64,000 nt of DNA from Hetaerina americana (GCA_022747635.1 JAKTNV010000067.1:362001-426000); one strand, 5' to 3'. Shown: positions 48,110-61,404, numbered from the stretch's first letter. Notes: generated by a model not told the origin, from the letters alone. Made by a program: numbers and translations.

Positions 48110-49984
48110 CAGTTCAAAGGACAAATATTTATGTTGGCTCGGGAGGATTTTCCTGACGAATCGGGGGGCGCCACGGCACGCGTTGTTGTCAGGGTAAGCA
48201 CGGAGGAAATTAGTCTTTTGTGGGCATGCATTTGGGATGAAACTGTAAATTTAAGTTTGTGAATGGCAACATCTAATGATAACATGATCGTAGAGAAACA
48301 ATGGTTGTTGATTACTCGCGATGCTTTCGTAGTGAACAACGCATTAATCTATTCGAGGAGGGGAATCAATTGCGCGGAGTATTTTTTCGGAACATGCAAC
48401 TGAATTGAATCCGTTCCAAATAACTCCCCTTCTCTCATTTCTTTAAAATTTTTCAGTGGACGTATGCATACATATATAAATCGCTGTCCATTCTCTGCAT
48501 ATATATACTCTCTATATACTATTGGCCGTATACTGCATCTGACAGTAAGTATGGTTAGGTGCGCGGATTCGATAAATATTCTTGAGCCAAGAAAGGTTGA
48601 AATGAATAATATTTTAAGGAAGAGTCAAATATTGGGTAACTAAATTAAGTTTGCTCTAGCAAAGCTTCTTGAAGAGACTTCCCTGAATTCTCCACTCGAA
48701 TATAAGCCCCTAGCCAATTAAAAAAACATCAGTTGCTCCCCATCTATGGCCGAAGTCGCTGAACTATTTTGCTTTCATAAATTTGGAATCTATTTCATTA
48801 GTAGTAACATGGTTGTCCGTTGAAATCAATTCAAAGTTCCGAATGAATAAGAACTGGAAAATGGACAGTCTTTAAGTTGACACACAGAAAGCGGCCAATT
48901 TATTATTTTTTAATTTCAACTTAACTCCTCCCCCATAGCTTCTAGTTCTCAAAATGAACGGAATTGTTGACATTTTGTGTGACTACATGAATGTTGATGC
49001 CAAGGTCAATGGTGAAAATGTCTCTGCCCTCTGCATTTTGCGAAATGCCAACTGGTATAGTCATTAGGGCAAGAGCCAAGGGTCATTAGATATAACCGTA
49101 CTTTTCCATTTTTTAATTTTAATTCAGATTGCATTCATTCCTCACTCACACGAATGAACATCACTATTTTAACGTTTCCCTTAAAATTTTGTATTCCCTA
49201 TGATCATGGAAACAATTTATAAGTCTATAATTATAGCATTTTTTCTCTCAAGAGATGCTTGGAAAAAACTTCGACGGACGGTTCCAAAGGTTTTTACTCA
49301 TTAGCCCAAGATATGTGAAAAGTATTATTTTTACCATTCCCCCTGTCGTTCACAGTTGATTATGCCTTAAATTAGCTGAATGAACGAACGCATCGCGGAG
49401 GGATGCACCAAGTGTTTTAACTTAGGTCCGTCCGTCCGGGAGATATGGCCTCGTGACTCGTCAATGGCAAAAGAGGGACTTGTTCCCCACCATGTGCGTC
49501 CTCGTAAAGAATTATTATGTTAGTCTATGTTGCATGTAAAAAAGAAAATTCCTCTTACTCAACATGGCCACCGCGATGGAAACCGGTATTTCATTGCAAT
49601 GCACGAGATTTAATAATTTTCTCAGTATCCAGACTTTATCGACGCTATTTTGCAAATTCATGTTTGCTTCAATTCACCATACAACGATGTACAACATTCA
49701 GTCACCCCATGCATTAGATTTGGTTGAATTTTCGATGAATTTAAGATGAAAATTCTTTTTATTTGAGCTCAACAATTATAAAATTAATTTTTTAAATATG
49801 TTCATGTTCATAAAGGCTATGAGGCGTGCAGTGAATTCGAATCTTAGCTACGGGTGCGTCAAAAATTACGACTAAAACAACTTCATGCGAGGTATAGGAA
49901 TCATACCGATACTCTTACCAAACGGGCGGGTCGTTCGGCAGATATTAACATTTAAAGCAAGTCAAATTTATGGTGCAGCCATAA
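48110..49984. other. AT-rich non-coding sequence
   Basis: Nothing recognised. Confidence 0.55.
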
Positions 49985-50410
49985 TGCATGTTAATACTGG
50001 TTCAGAATGGCCCTCAAACCATAATGAATGCTTTATGTGGCTACCATTAAATAATATAACTAGTTTTCCTCCATACTTTTTTATGTTTTCCCATTCATAA
50101 ATCATTTTAGCCTTTTGCGTGGACATTCGCCACACTTACAACGATTCCAATCAATCAACTTCACGGGGAAAAGGTATTATAACTCCAAGAGAGATCAAAA
50201 TTAGAAGAAAAATGATGACATTAATTCATGTGAGTACGGATCTGGGATGGCTCTTAATGAATGCTTCCTGCTATTACTGTTAAATAACATGCCTAGCTCT
50301 TCTCCACGGGTTTTGTGCGAGAGGATATGCCAACCGTATGGCAATTCCAATCAATTAACCTCACGTGAAAAGGTACCATAACAACATATTGCACCAACAG
50401 TAGATGAAGA
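49985..50410 (+). repeat. Diverged tandem duplication of a 200-235 base unit
   Basis: Two blocks repeat in the same order. The block aatgaatgctttatgtggct... (50023-50072) is repeated as aatgaatgcttcctgctatt... (50256-50305). The block around ttccaatcaatcaacttcac (50140-50181) is repeated as ttccaatcaattaacctcac (50340-50381), with about 7 mismatches in 42 bases. The spacing differs between blocks (about 233 and 200 bases), so indels have accumulated. No coding capacity; old local duplication. Confidence 0.7.
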
Positions 50411-52080
50411 ACGATGATATTAATGCAGTAGGCACAAAAGACAGTATTTACTGTGTTTCTCACGATATCAAACGAGACCAAAGTTTTCTCAAGCAAAGCC
50501 TGACGGAGGAGCATGTTTATTTGAATGTTTCGTTCCCCCCGCTCTGCATCACAAATAAACGATTTCCTATCCATTGCCTCTACTAATTGTTAGCATGCAT
50601 AATTACTCTGAAGTTCCAAATACAGTAAATATTCAAAGGCAACTGTTTGACGTGAAATAAAATTTAGCTTCAATATTCATAGTAGATCAATGGGTTAATC
50701 ATAAAATCTTGACTGGAGCGGAGTAAAATGAAATTGATGCATTTGCATTCGCCAAATGTCTTTTTAAGGGAAACATTTAACGAATAAAAGTTTCCGTCGA
50801 GGGAAATTGCAGACACGCAAACTTAACCTCATCGTATGGATAAAGTCCTCAATAGCCAAATGAATATATTTAATATTGCTGGTTTTGCAAATTTTTCCGT
50901 ACATTAATACTAAAAATATTTAGCATTGATAGAATAAAAATAATGAGTAGTAAAATAATTTGAGTGTGTGAGAATAAAAGGAACTGAGGTAGGGAATAAA
51001 TCATCAATTACCGTGTAGTAGATGACATCGCAATTAAGACATAAAATTGAGTAGAGCGGAAAATTTCAAGAACGCAATGACTTGACTGAATGCATGGAAA
51101 ATACAAGGAACGAAACTTAAATCCTTGTGCGTGGACGAGATAGTATAAAAACAGATGTGCAGACAGATAAATTGAATGGGAAAGTAAAATAAATACAGGA
51201 CCGAAGAAGTGCGCAGAATGGTAGGAGGGAAACTGAGCGCTTTAAACCCTTAGACAATAGTTTATTGATGACGATAAGGTAATAACCTCGGATAAAAATA
51301 ATTACGGCAGAAGACCAAGAATGAATAAGGAGAGAAGATAGAAGACATTAGTTTGAGTAACTATGAAGGAATGAAGGCCTCAATTGAGTGTGAAGATGAC
51401 GACAGGGGAACTGCCATCGACCACGCGTCGGACAGATATCCCATGATTACGATGAGACCAACACACCAAGTGAAGGGATGTACGGGATTAAAATCAGATG
51501 GATCTGGCAAAATAAAGTGCCGGCATGACAAATTTGACACGGTAATGTGCCAAGAAAGATCCAGCGAGGAAGACCGAAGGGCATTCGTAAACGGAAATGA
51601 AGGAAGGGAAGGGAAGAAAAGTTATCCAGACAAATTAGAATTAACATTGCATGCGAAACAATTGTGGGCAGCATTAATCAAGGCGCAAATGACCTTGGCT
51701 GTCGGTCGCCTCCCATATAAAAAGCATTAATGAACCCTCGGATGGAGAGTTTTTCGAGTGAACGAGAACCAAATGCAAAAATGACGTTCATGATAACATT
51801 TGTTCAAAAGAATGTTTCAACAGCAGAAGATTAAATAGGAGCAGATTTTGCTCCAGTCGCATTGCTTAAAATGATGCACCGGTTATGCAAACTCTAATAT
51901 GCTAAATTTCAAAAGAAACTTGAGAAAAGGTATAGCTAGGTAAAATATAACCCATCACATGCGACACCGAGAAGTGCCGAAAAAGATCAAATTTCCCTTA
52001 AAATAGACGGATAGCAAAAAACAGAGAGATTACTTAAAACTCTAGAAAAAATATGAACGGAAAATATAATCATTTGCCTC
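50411..52080. other. AT-rich non-coding sequence
   Basis: No gene recognised. A 125-codon plus frame at 51353-51730 (Asp/Glu/Lys-rich, hydrophilic) has no motif I know and is not called. Confidence 0.5.
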
Positions 52081-53120
52081 TCCTCTGTTGACTGTTTACG
52101 CGTGGCAATGCCTCCCCATGGTATGAATCCCTTTCCTCGGGGACCTTCGGCTGAAATGTTTTACGCGCCCATCTTTCCGGATCGCGAAACTCGACGGAAG
52201 CAGTGGCGGGCGACGACTCGATAAATCAGGGCCGGCCGAGGGCCGTGCTAAACCGCAAGGTATACGCGTGGCACATCCCAACGCTTGAAGTACATCTGTA
52301 AGTGTGCTCTCGTGTACCTGCTTAACCCTTTCCTTCTGTATCATCCCTTCTTTTCATCCACGACCACAGAGGAGTCAAATGGAGCAGAGGGATGCGTGTA
52401 AGCCATTCGATCCGGGGGTGGGAGCGCGGTGGTCAGGGGGTGGAATCCTCAACCCCCTCTCCGCATTAGGTTGCGATGGAGAATCACGCGGGGAGGGGGG
52501 ATGGAGTGGGGGTTCTGGAGGGATGGAGGAGCGGGAGGGACGCAAAAGGGTGGAGGGGGGTGTACCTCGGGGGGGGGGGGGGGGTTGGAGGTGGTGAAAG
52601 GCAAGAGAGGACGGTGTTCTCGGAAAGAAATCATCGGATTAGCAAATGACGAGGGTCCGAGAGGCACGTACGTATATTCCTCCGAAGCAGCAGACGGGGA
52701 GGGACGAGGGAGATGAATGAATAGAAAATGCGCGGCCGAAGACGGATGGGAACGAGGAATGTGCCCGAGGACTAGAGGGATGATATAAGTCGAAGGGAGA
52801 GGGATGGCGGGGGGGGTTGGAGGATAGGGTTGAGTCGTGAGAGAGAGGACGGAGTTGGGAGAGGGTGTGGGAGCCGACAGCAATGGAAACGGAAAATTGA
52901 CAATCCGAGGGACGTAAACGAAGGAGCCCACTGGCATGTGGCAGCACTGTTAGCGGAGGGAAACACACTCCCGAGTCCCCCGGAAAAGGTTTCCCTCCCG
53001 AAAACAGAAGTGTTTTTTTTGTGTTGGGGCGGTGTTAAATCTGTAAGGAAATCTACTCTTAGCTGGACTTTTAAGCAGAGTCCAAGGAAGAAGAAAAAGG
53101 GGGCGCCTCTCACTCTCTTC
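52081..53120. other. GC-rich block with polypurine tract and G16 run
   Basis: CpG-rich and mixed at 52130-52260, then strongly purine-rich on the plus strand from about 52370 to 52860, including a G16 run (52569-52584). The long frames (95-162 codons) are Gly/Arg or Pro/Ser low-complexity mirror images. Confidence 0.4.
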
Positions 53121-56100
53121 CACTGATTAAGCAGTAAATGTAATATTGATTACTTTTTTTGGGATAAACGCTTCCCTCCTCCCCTTTCGCCCGATGTTCC
53201 TCTCGTAGTGAATAGTCTGAGGAAGTTGAGGATGGAGTCAGGACGGGCAAAGGAGTCCTTTGAGGATGAGAGTATGAATAAGTCGGTCAAAGGGAAGGGA
53301 GGGGAGGAAGAGGGAAGACAGAGCCGCTCCCAAAGGTGTAGGTCGCTTCCTTTTACATGGGGAATCAGCGTGAGATTCTGAACGCGATAACAAGATGATT
53401 AAAATGGGATCTAATGAGTGCTTTTTGGCCACGAGTCGGAAAAAAATTACATAACTAATAGAACTTAACTTTCATCCATTAACACATTTCCGCTCATGGT
53501 GGTACAATGTTTGATGCTGTATAGCCGAGAAATCATTCTTAAGGGGACGATAGGTAATTCGACGAAATCGAATAGAAGACGCAATTTTTTAATACAAGAA
53601 CGTTTTCTTGAATGGCAATTAAACAGGATGGTAAGCTGATACCTCACTCGCTAGAGTCTTAAATCTGAATGCAAACTTGAGGTCGCTAATCCCCGGCCAG
53701 CTGCGATCAGAAGCTCGGTCTGGCAACGTCACAAAGGAATTTTTGCATTAATTAAGTGTATTCCTGACCCAAAGGCTTTAGCGAAACGAGTATTTCCAAA
53801 GATTTTTAAGAAAAGTGCGTATTTAATAACATGCGCGCTGATTCCATTCTTCCCACAAAGAGGGAATTAAAGCCAGGTTCCCTTTGTATAGGACCTGCTT
53901 TTGTTCCAAAAAATGGGGAGTTTTCGAATGATTAATTAATGAGCTGAAAGTTAAACAATCACTAGAGATTCGCCATCTTGACACACAGTTTAAAAAGCGG
54001 CTGCTTTCAGGAGGGCGTACTACTAAATTCAATGGGGTTAAAAGGTGTAAGTTTGGCAAGTTCTTTTTCACTTTGGTCTGAAATATAGTAACGGGAAGAG
54101 TCTGTCACATAATGTTGGGTGGGTTTAAGAGCAATTCATTTCAAAGTATTACGCGTGAAATATGGCAAATAATCCAATAATACACTCCTGCTAAAGTGAT
54201 TGTTTAAGGAGCGAAATTCTTTGTCTCGCTCTTTACGGCCTCCAACTTTTAATCCAGTTATCGAATCGGAATGTTTCTTTTTCCTTTTTGAACTTGGTCT
54301 CAAAACAATTAATCTATTATTTCATTAATGTGTGTTGATAGCTTTGAAATATGTTAAATAAGAACAATAGCGCAATAAAATTGGCGGAAAATCTCAAACC
54401 AAATCACTGAGGGACGATTGAACGTTTCCCGCATTTTCGTCTGGGTAACCTTTGGTTTTCGACGAATTTTAACAAAACCTTCTCGTGAATTTGTTTGTGA
54501 AGATTGTTCAAAGCCAAAGATGATGTAGCCAAAGTCTCCCTTTCATCTCACTCATTTGCTTTCTTCTATTTCAAATTTTTCGCTTGACTTGAACATTTTT
54601 CCTTCCAACTACGCTGATGCTGGATAAACGTAGATTGCGATCTCAGTATTCCTTAAAAATATGGCCAACACAGAAAAGGACTTAATATTCAGTTGAACTC
54701 GAGACAAAATCACTTTAAATAATAATTTAAAAATTCTACCACAATACCTTTACCTTCATGCAAACGTTTACTCAAAGGATGACTCGGCATTCCCTCCGCT
54801 TAAGTTATCAATGTGCCAAGTAGAGCTATATAGCTCCAAATACGATTTAATTACTATCTTAATTAATTGACTGGGTTTCCCGAAAGTTAGATGAGATGTC
54901 TGTTGCGTAATAAATGATAGTGCGACATTCATGAAGGTCTTTTCAATATAGTAAAAAATAAATGTCCTTACCATAATTTTAAATATTCAACGTCATACCA
55001 AAATCAGTTCAAATAATTGCTTTATGTGTAAGAGTACTAAAGATTGAACTGTGCCAAAGAAAGGACATTTTAAGAGTAAAATGCACATCGATGGTGACAC
55101 TACTGCTGAAATATAGTTTTTTCCACCGACTCTAAATTAAATGCATTTGGCATCCGAGAAACTTGTAAAAACGGCAGAAAAAAAAACTAAAATTTTCATA
55201 GAGCTTAATGGGATGCGGTTGAATATAATTAAGGATAAATAGTTTGGTTATTTAAGGTTTCGTCTGTGTTTCAACTAGCTAATGGCCGTCTTAAATTCCG
55301 TATAGCAAAGAAACCTCAAGAGATTGGCCGTATAATAAACGAATAAATTAACTGAATAAAATGTCCACGACAGTTTAAGCAATGCACTCAGTGGAGTTGA
55401 GAATTCTACGCAATCCTATACAGGTGTCTTGACTTGATGAATGGCAGCCGTCAACCAAATGGTCTCCAGACGATGCGGAGGTAAGGTCAGTTGCTCGTCC
55501 GCATTTGAGTGATCGCGGGGACTATAGTAAGTAGCCAGGCAAGGGAGGGCCACAATCAACCCGCAACAAGTTTTGCAAACAATCCTTGAACGCCTGTCGT
55601 GCTTCCACTGGGAAGAGAACGATTGATGTTTCAAAATGTATGATGAGGAGAAGCAACGGACTAACTTCTCGGCGCGTGCATTTTCATTAATGCAACACGT
55701 AAACTCGGCCCGGCCAGGCTGCGTCGTTCAAATGAGCTGAAAAAAAAATGTGTGAGTGGAATAGGCGTCTCAGATCACTCGGGTTACCTTGCGAATCTGA
55801 ATTTTGTCTTTTACTGAGTTTTCCAGGCTTTTCAGATCTACATTTGTGTTTTTCAGTGTAATTTAGCACACAAGCGACCGATATCTGAGTAAAATAACCG
55901 AGATAATGGCCAATTTTTGCTAATGATAAGTAGCAGAAGAGGGTGAGGAAATTAAATTCATAAATTTCGCCGACTGCGATGATAATATCCTCGATTGCAA
56001 TCCCAGCTGCCGTGCGTTTAATTCCCGCTTGCGTGGCTCTCCTCCAGCTCGGCCTAGAGTTACTGTAATTGTCTTCAATGTAATATACAAGGGTCGGGCG

Positions 56101-56935
56101 GAAGAAGGGACTCTTTAGTCTCAATCTTGCCCAATCAATTCGTTAAGTGAGCACATTAAAAATAAATAAAACTCAGTTTTCTTTAGAAAACTTCTCAAAT
56201 TCAAGGCGGATTTTTTATGGCAGTAATTTAACAAAAACGTCTCTCAAGAAGGGTTGTTTCTTGACCAAAGTATAAAAGATATTATGAGCAAACTAAAGTG
56301 TTAAAAAGCTGAGTGGGTTGAGCTGTGGTAAGGAACTGGAATCCAAAACACGGTAAGGTGAAGGCGCAACTGAAATGAGGCCACCAGAGAGATTGAAAGT
56401 TTTCACCAGGGATCAAACACAGGCACCTAGATATAACGCTTCCACATTTTTAAATACAATGCTAAAACTCCCAAGTTTTCCAGCCTTACAAATATAATTG
56501 AGGTTTGTAGGATTTCTCAGTTTTCCTGGTTGCTAAACATCCTCTCGTTTCAGGCCAGCGGACGACTGAAAAACATGGCATTGAGAATGTAAAAATTGAA
56601 CTCGGATGTTTAGGAAACTAGTTCCATTAGATTGCCAGAAGAAGAAGATTATAGGGAGTGAAACAATAACGCTACCAGTATTGCCAAACAGCATCTTCGA
56701 ACAGAACAGCGGGGGTTAGGTAAACACCACGAAAGGGAGAAGCAAGTGTAATTACAGAGCTCCCTACAGCATAACGAAAGGATTGACACTCTTAAAATTA
56801 CTACTTAGCTCACATTAACTGTATTACTTACTACAGTACCTTCTACTTACTACCATTACCTACTACTGTATTACTTGTTACAAGTATGCATGCCTATAAA
56901 AGAATATAATGATGAGGAAAAGGAAGAGGTTATAT
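53121..56935. other. AT-rich non-coding sequence
   Basis: Nothing recognised except a loose TACT/ACTA-rich stretch at 56800-56885. A 145-codon minus frame (55687-56124) has no recognisable features. Confidence 0.5.
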
Positions 56936-57062
56936 GTAATTGCATGGTGTATCTTTGCATATGGTTTTTTCCCTTTTACGGGCGGTGACCTAACATCCCC
57001 ACCGCACGCCCTTGCGGCGGCTTGCGGGGTATTACGTGGATGTAGATATAATTTTAATGGTA
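56936..57062 (+). repeat. Short interspersed repeat, probable LINE 3' end (copy a)
   Basis: The segment ccccaccgcacgcccttgcg, then gcggcttgcggggtattacg and tggatgtagata, follows a pattern also seen at 63640-63680 (cccctgccacacaccatagt, then ggtggcttg). An imperfect hairpin followed by a GATGTAGAT-like tail is reminiscent of LINE 3' ends in arthropods. No coding part is attached. Confidence 0.4.
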
Positions 57063-57715
57063 TGAGCTTTTAATCGTTTCAGAATGACAAGACGGAAAAT
57101 TGCGGTAAAATATGGAATGGGAAAGCGGAATGAAAGATTAGAGTTGATTATAGTATTCTGTTAGCAGTATGAAATGGTGCTGACTAAACATCCTGCTATA
57201 AAATCACTTCCGAGGATGCATTTAGTAATGGCTTGGAGACAATTCCAAATCGACAACGATCTTGTGAAGGAGAGATTCGGGAGGGAAGTGGGACACTCTC
57301 AGGAGATAGACTAAGTAGCGCCAGTGACCACAACTTAGTTATGCCACATGATTAACTGTAAATCTGCTAAAAAACAAGTAAACAAGAGATGACGAGTGCA
57401 AAAATTCAATCCATCTTTTCCGATGCTGGCTTTGGAAGAAGCAAATCTCATTAATAGAAGCATAATAGAGTAAAGACCGCAGAGGTGAACTTGTTGTAGC
57501 TGCAGGAGAAGCGGTAGGTGGAGAGAAAGCAGTGAAGATGAAGCTCCGGATTACGTCGGAAGCATTGGAAATGATTGAAGAGAGAAGAAAACACAAAACA
57601 TTTAGAAATGGGAACGCATTTTCTTTGCTGATTGGATTGAAATATCCTGACGACCCCCAACTCTACTTAAGCTACAAGCGACATTATTTCCTCTCCCATC
57701 ATTTTCATTGCTTCT
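57063..57715. other. Non-coding sequence
   Basis: Nothing recognised between the short repeat and the left end of the mariner fragment. Confidence 0.5.
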
Positions 57716-58480
57716 CTGGTCTGTTAAAAAAGTATCGCAAATTTTGAATTTTCGCGGGTTAAGTATTTTTGATTTTCGATTTTTTGCGGCGTTATGCTGG
57801 TACTTATGTTTCTCACTTATGCCGAAAGGTTTGGCCATTTTGAACGCTTAGTTAATTGCTGGCAGTTGTTTTGCTTGGATGTTTTGGCTTGCCTTCGATT
57901 TTTGTCTGTTCCAAAAAATGGATCAAAGAATCTGAATCAAATTTTGCGTGAAAAACGAAATTAAGTTTGCGGACGCATTTCGAATGTTGGCTGTGGCATA
58001 TGGAGAAGCTACTTTGGGCCGAAGCAACATTTACCGGCGGTACAAAATGTTCTCAGAGGGCCGAGAAGAATTGCACGACGAAGAGCGTGGCGGACGCCCG
58101 AGCACGTCAACAACAGACGAAAAAAATTGATAAAGTGAAGAAAATAGTATTAGCCAATCGTCGAATCACCGTCAGAGAAGTTGCTGGGGACCTAAACATA
58201 TCGATTGCCATTCGATTTTTGCCAACGAATTGGGCATGACCCGGATCGCCGCGAAATTCGTACCAAAATTGCTCAATTTCGACCAAAAACAACAACGCAT
58301 TGACATTGCTAATGAGGTGTTGGACTCTATCCGCGACGACCCAAATTTGCTCATAAATGGTGACGAATCATGGGTTTATCCATTCACTCCCTCTTCTAAC
58401 GTGATGAATAAATGGTCTGTCCCCAAAAATAAGTATTGTAAATCGTGGGAAAACTTTATTGCAGAGCCAAGTACAAATTA
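57716..58480 (+). mobile_element. Mariner-family transposon, damaged 5' part
   Basis: The left end (ggtctgttaaaaaagtatcg, from about 57718) looks like a mariner terminal repeat. A start at 57918 begins the transposase: MDQRI-stop-IKFCVKN, then FADAFRMLAVAYGEATLGR, SEGREELHDEERGGRPSTS and RRITVREVAGDLNIS (paired helix-turn-helix DNA-binding region). Then, in another frame, come GMTRIAAKFVPKLLNFDQKQ and NGDESWVYPF, the last matching the TGDESWVYGYD motif with the first catalytic Asp. There is an internal stop at 57933-57935 and at least two frameshifts (A-run near 58123; near 58215). Sequence after about 58410 no longer matches. The element is dead and meets a second, oppositely oriented mariner piece at 58459-58900. 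Confidence 0.85.
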
Positions 58481-58900
58481 CTGAAAGTCTTCAAAACAGC
58501 ACCTTTGTGCATCAACACAACTATGTCGGTGCCTCTACCACGCTTCTGGCGCGCCTCCTGCCACGGTCTCTTTGACATAGTCCGGTGGTCCAAAATGGTA
58601 CCCAGGGGGCTTGTACTTGGGTCGTACTCAAAGACCCATGTCTCGTCACCAGTAACCACCTATTCTAAAATATTCGGGTCACTTTCCCCATTGGCCCAAG
58701 AGGTCCAAGGCGAGATTGGTCACGCAAGCAGTCTTCCGGAAGCACCTTCGGGACCATCTTGGCACACCCCTCTCTTGGATAAATCTTCTGTGAGAATGCA
58801 ATGCACTGTGGCTTTTTGAATATTGCTCTCTTCTTCTATCATATCCTGACTCTTGGGGGTCAATCAGAATTGAGTCTCACTTCTTGCACGATTCCAGTCG
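58459..58900 (-). mobile_element. Second mariner-family fragment, opposite strand
   Basis: Read on the minus strand: ATVHCILTEDLSKRG (about 58760-58810), then in another frame CAKMVPKVLPEDCLRDQ (about 58715-58765), then VVTGDETWVFEYDPSTS (about 58612-58663, with the first catalytic Asp) and an Arg/Lys-rich segment (KRPWQEARQKRGRG). These are the middle motifs of a mariner transposase of a different subfamily from the plus-strand copy (TGDETWVFEYD against NGDESWVYPF). No start, end or terminal repeats were found. Frameshifts are frequent. Confidence 0.8.
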
Positions 58901-59004
58901 TCCGCTTCACCAGGAAAAATCGCTTTACTTACGTTTTACATTTAACTCTTATTAACAAACTACACAAAAACATTAAATCCAATATGTAAACTCAAGAAAA
59001 TAAA

Positions 59005-59800
59005 ACTCAACATTTTCTTGACCTAAGCATCTCCATAAAAAATGGGCTACACAATTTCGCCATCTACCGTAAACCCACATGCACCGGCCAGGTCATTCAC
59101 GCCACTTCTAAACACGCTATAACCCAGAAACCGGCAGCTTTCCACAATATGATCCACCGGGCTTTGACTATATACCCTCAATACAAAAAGCGATTGATGA
59201 AGAAATAGCCAACATAAAAAATAGCGGTGGCTAACGGTTACACAGAACAAAACATAGAGGAGCTACTGACAAAGAAACGGGAAAATTAGCCGAAAGAGAA
59301 ATGTATGCCTCTCACCCCACAGAGCAATGGCGCTGGTGGCGCTTAAAATACGCGAAGAAAGCCTCCATCGGCATTTTAAAAACTCCTTGAAGACTTTAAT
59401 GTAAAATCAGCTTTTCACGACAAAAAAATCTAAAAAGCCCACTACAATCAGTAAAAGATCCCGTGTAGACGTTTCAAGACGGAGTGGAGTTAACCGTCTA
59501 CAAATTCGGGATTTTGAGGCGTCATATATTGGACGGATGGGAAGAAGCCTCTGTGGCACGAGCAGAGGAACATCGCCGGGACTTCAACTAGGGAACGGGA
59601 GTGTGACAATTCGCAGCCCATCTCCGCAGCGAAGGTCATCATTCGGACTTGATTCCACAAAAGATGTGCAAGGGGTGGAATGGATGGACATCCAAGAACA
59701 ATTTGCCAGTCTACCCAGAGTACGGAGAAAGGAAAATATCACCAACGACCACCATCCCCCTCTCCATTCGCTCCTCCTAGACTCACAAGCACACCCATTG
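59005..59800 (+). mobile_element. Second Penelope-like remnant (classical Penelope type)
   Basis: The thumb and endonuclease part of a PLE is readable in shifting frames: FLDLSISIKNGLHNFAIYRK with PTCTG (about 59013-59085), KHAITQKPAAFHNMIHRA (about 59118-59165), NGYTEQNIEELLTKK, then SGVNRLQIRDFEASYIGR (59480-59536), the GIY-YIG core, with ARAEEHRRDFN in a shifted frame. A downstream segment (QFAAHLRSEGHHSDL, then WMDIQEQFASL and NDHHPPLHS) fits the usual C-terminal region after GIY-YIG. The RT catalytic core is missing. The sequence type (LDLsI, IYRKPT) differs clearly from the PLE at 19-22.8 kb. The 3' limit is uncertain: the open frame runs on to 60061, but its last ~85 codons are not recognisable. 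Confidence 0.75.
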
Positions 59801-61404
59801 ACGATATACATGCATGAGTGCATACTTTCTGTAACCAGTCCAGATGACGCATACAGTGAAGCAAAATTAGTCGACACAATAAACTCTTCTCTGTGGAAAC
59901 GCAAAGTCTTTGATTCTGCCTTCGTGCGTTATAAATGGATTTCAAAGGAGCATCGGCCTCAACCATCGCTCAAATATACTCGTAAATTTTATGCTATTGC
60001 GCGTCGCTCTCGGAATACTCAATTAAGATTACTAATACGTCATTCTTCACATTTACCGTGACGAATGTTTTAATATAGGTGCAAAAGTTTTCCACTTACC
60101 GCGCTAATTAAAGATTGAATGGCGAGATTTGATAACTAAATGAGATAGCATTTAAGGGAAGCAAATGACTATTAAATGACTGGAGTCCAAATCGGATGCA
60201 AAATATTCTTACCCTATTCCTTAACTAAAATGGTTTATTCATGATTTCAATGAGAAATGATCTTCAAAAGTTTTAAAATATAAGTAGAATTAAAAAATAA
60301 AGGTAAGCACGAATGTCTTATTTGCATGGCCTAGTGAGAGCTTTAATGTTCTTGCGCACCCAACAAATTATTTCATACTCAAAACATTTCTCAGAAAAAG
60401 AAAACTCTCTGCCGGTTATGAAAAGAAAGCTAATGGCACTCCATTGCTTAATTAGGTAGGCATTAGTTTCAAGTGGGTTCCGAGAGTTTTTCATTTGAAG
60501 TGGTTATGAAAAAATAGTCTACGCAGTTCGATATTAACGAGGAAATCTCGAGACTTGACAAGCGCTCACCAACCGCTGAATACCCATTGATTATTACCTG
60601 GAAACTTAGACGACTCGAATTATCGCTCCTTCATGCAATTTGAAAGGGATTGTGTCTCAAACTTTAGGGCCGTAAAAAAGTCAACAATAACCGAGAGTTG
60701 AATTAATAGGGAGCTCAAGTTCAGAACTTAACTTTTCTTCGCCCGATAGTTTCCCCAAACTTGAATGCATAAGCGGAGAGTTTTAAGTGCATTCCCTGGC
60801 TGAAATAACTTCGGCCAAAAAAAGGCATAAACACGTCCACTTTCGAAACACTAAAACGGACGACCATAGAGGGTCGGTTATGACAGGAGCCCAAGATCCA
60901 CGATTCATAAGGGCTCCTTCAATAAGGGAATCCTCACGGCTACCGCCGTTCTAGACTGCTGAAAACACTGTCATGGTCGCCGATAAAACTATACCAGAGT
61001 TTGACGCCAAGGACCCAACTTTTGTTATCACTTATGTGATCACGTCACTTTCGCTTCCGTATTCAGCCCTGGCCCTATATCCACCGCAAGTTAAATATCA
61101 TCTCATCGTGATCATATTTTCGCCCAACAAATATGTTTTAATACTTAAGACTTACATTGAGTTTCGGGATATGTTTGACTTTTGAATTTCTTTGGGATTT
61201 TCCAGTGATACTAAGAATCCTAAAAGATCATGAGATAAATGTTTTGTTTTTAAGTATTTCCTAACTACCATAGTTAATTAGGTAGTTAAGTGGTTGCCGT
61301 AGTTAGTAAGGAAGAGAAACAAAGATTTTGAAATTATTTGGCAAAGAGAGTTTGCTTTAGGTCCGCTCATTTTTATTTATTTTTATTATTTTATTTGTAT
61401 ATCC
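59801..61404. other. Non-coding sequence
   Basis: 59801-60061 remains open in the frame of the Penelope remnant but has no recognised motif. The rest is AT-rich with nothing recognised. Confidence 0.5.

Noticed and set aside
50985..51005. let-7-like seed (tgaggtag)
   Set aside because: The sequence diverges right after the seed and there is no complementary arm to form a precursor.
51353..51730. A 125-codon hydrophilic frame
   Set aside because: No recognised family or splice context, and nearby AT-rich sequence gives frames of this length by chance.
59801..60061. Last part of an open frame as a separate gene
   Set aside because: It continues in frame from the Penelope remnant, has no motif, and the region is otherwise frameshifted; open by chance is likeliest.
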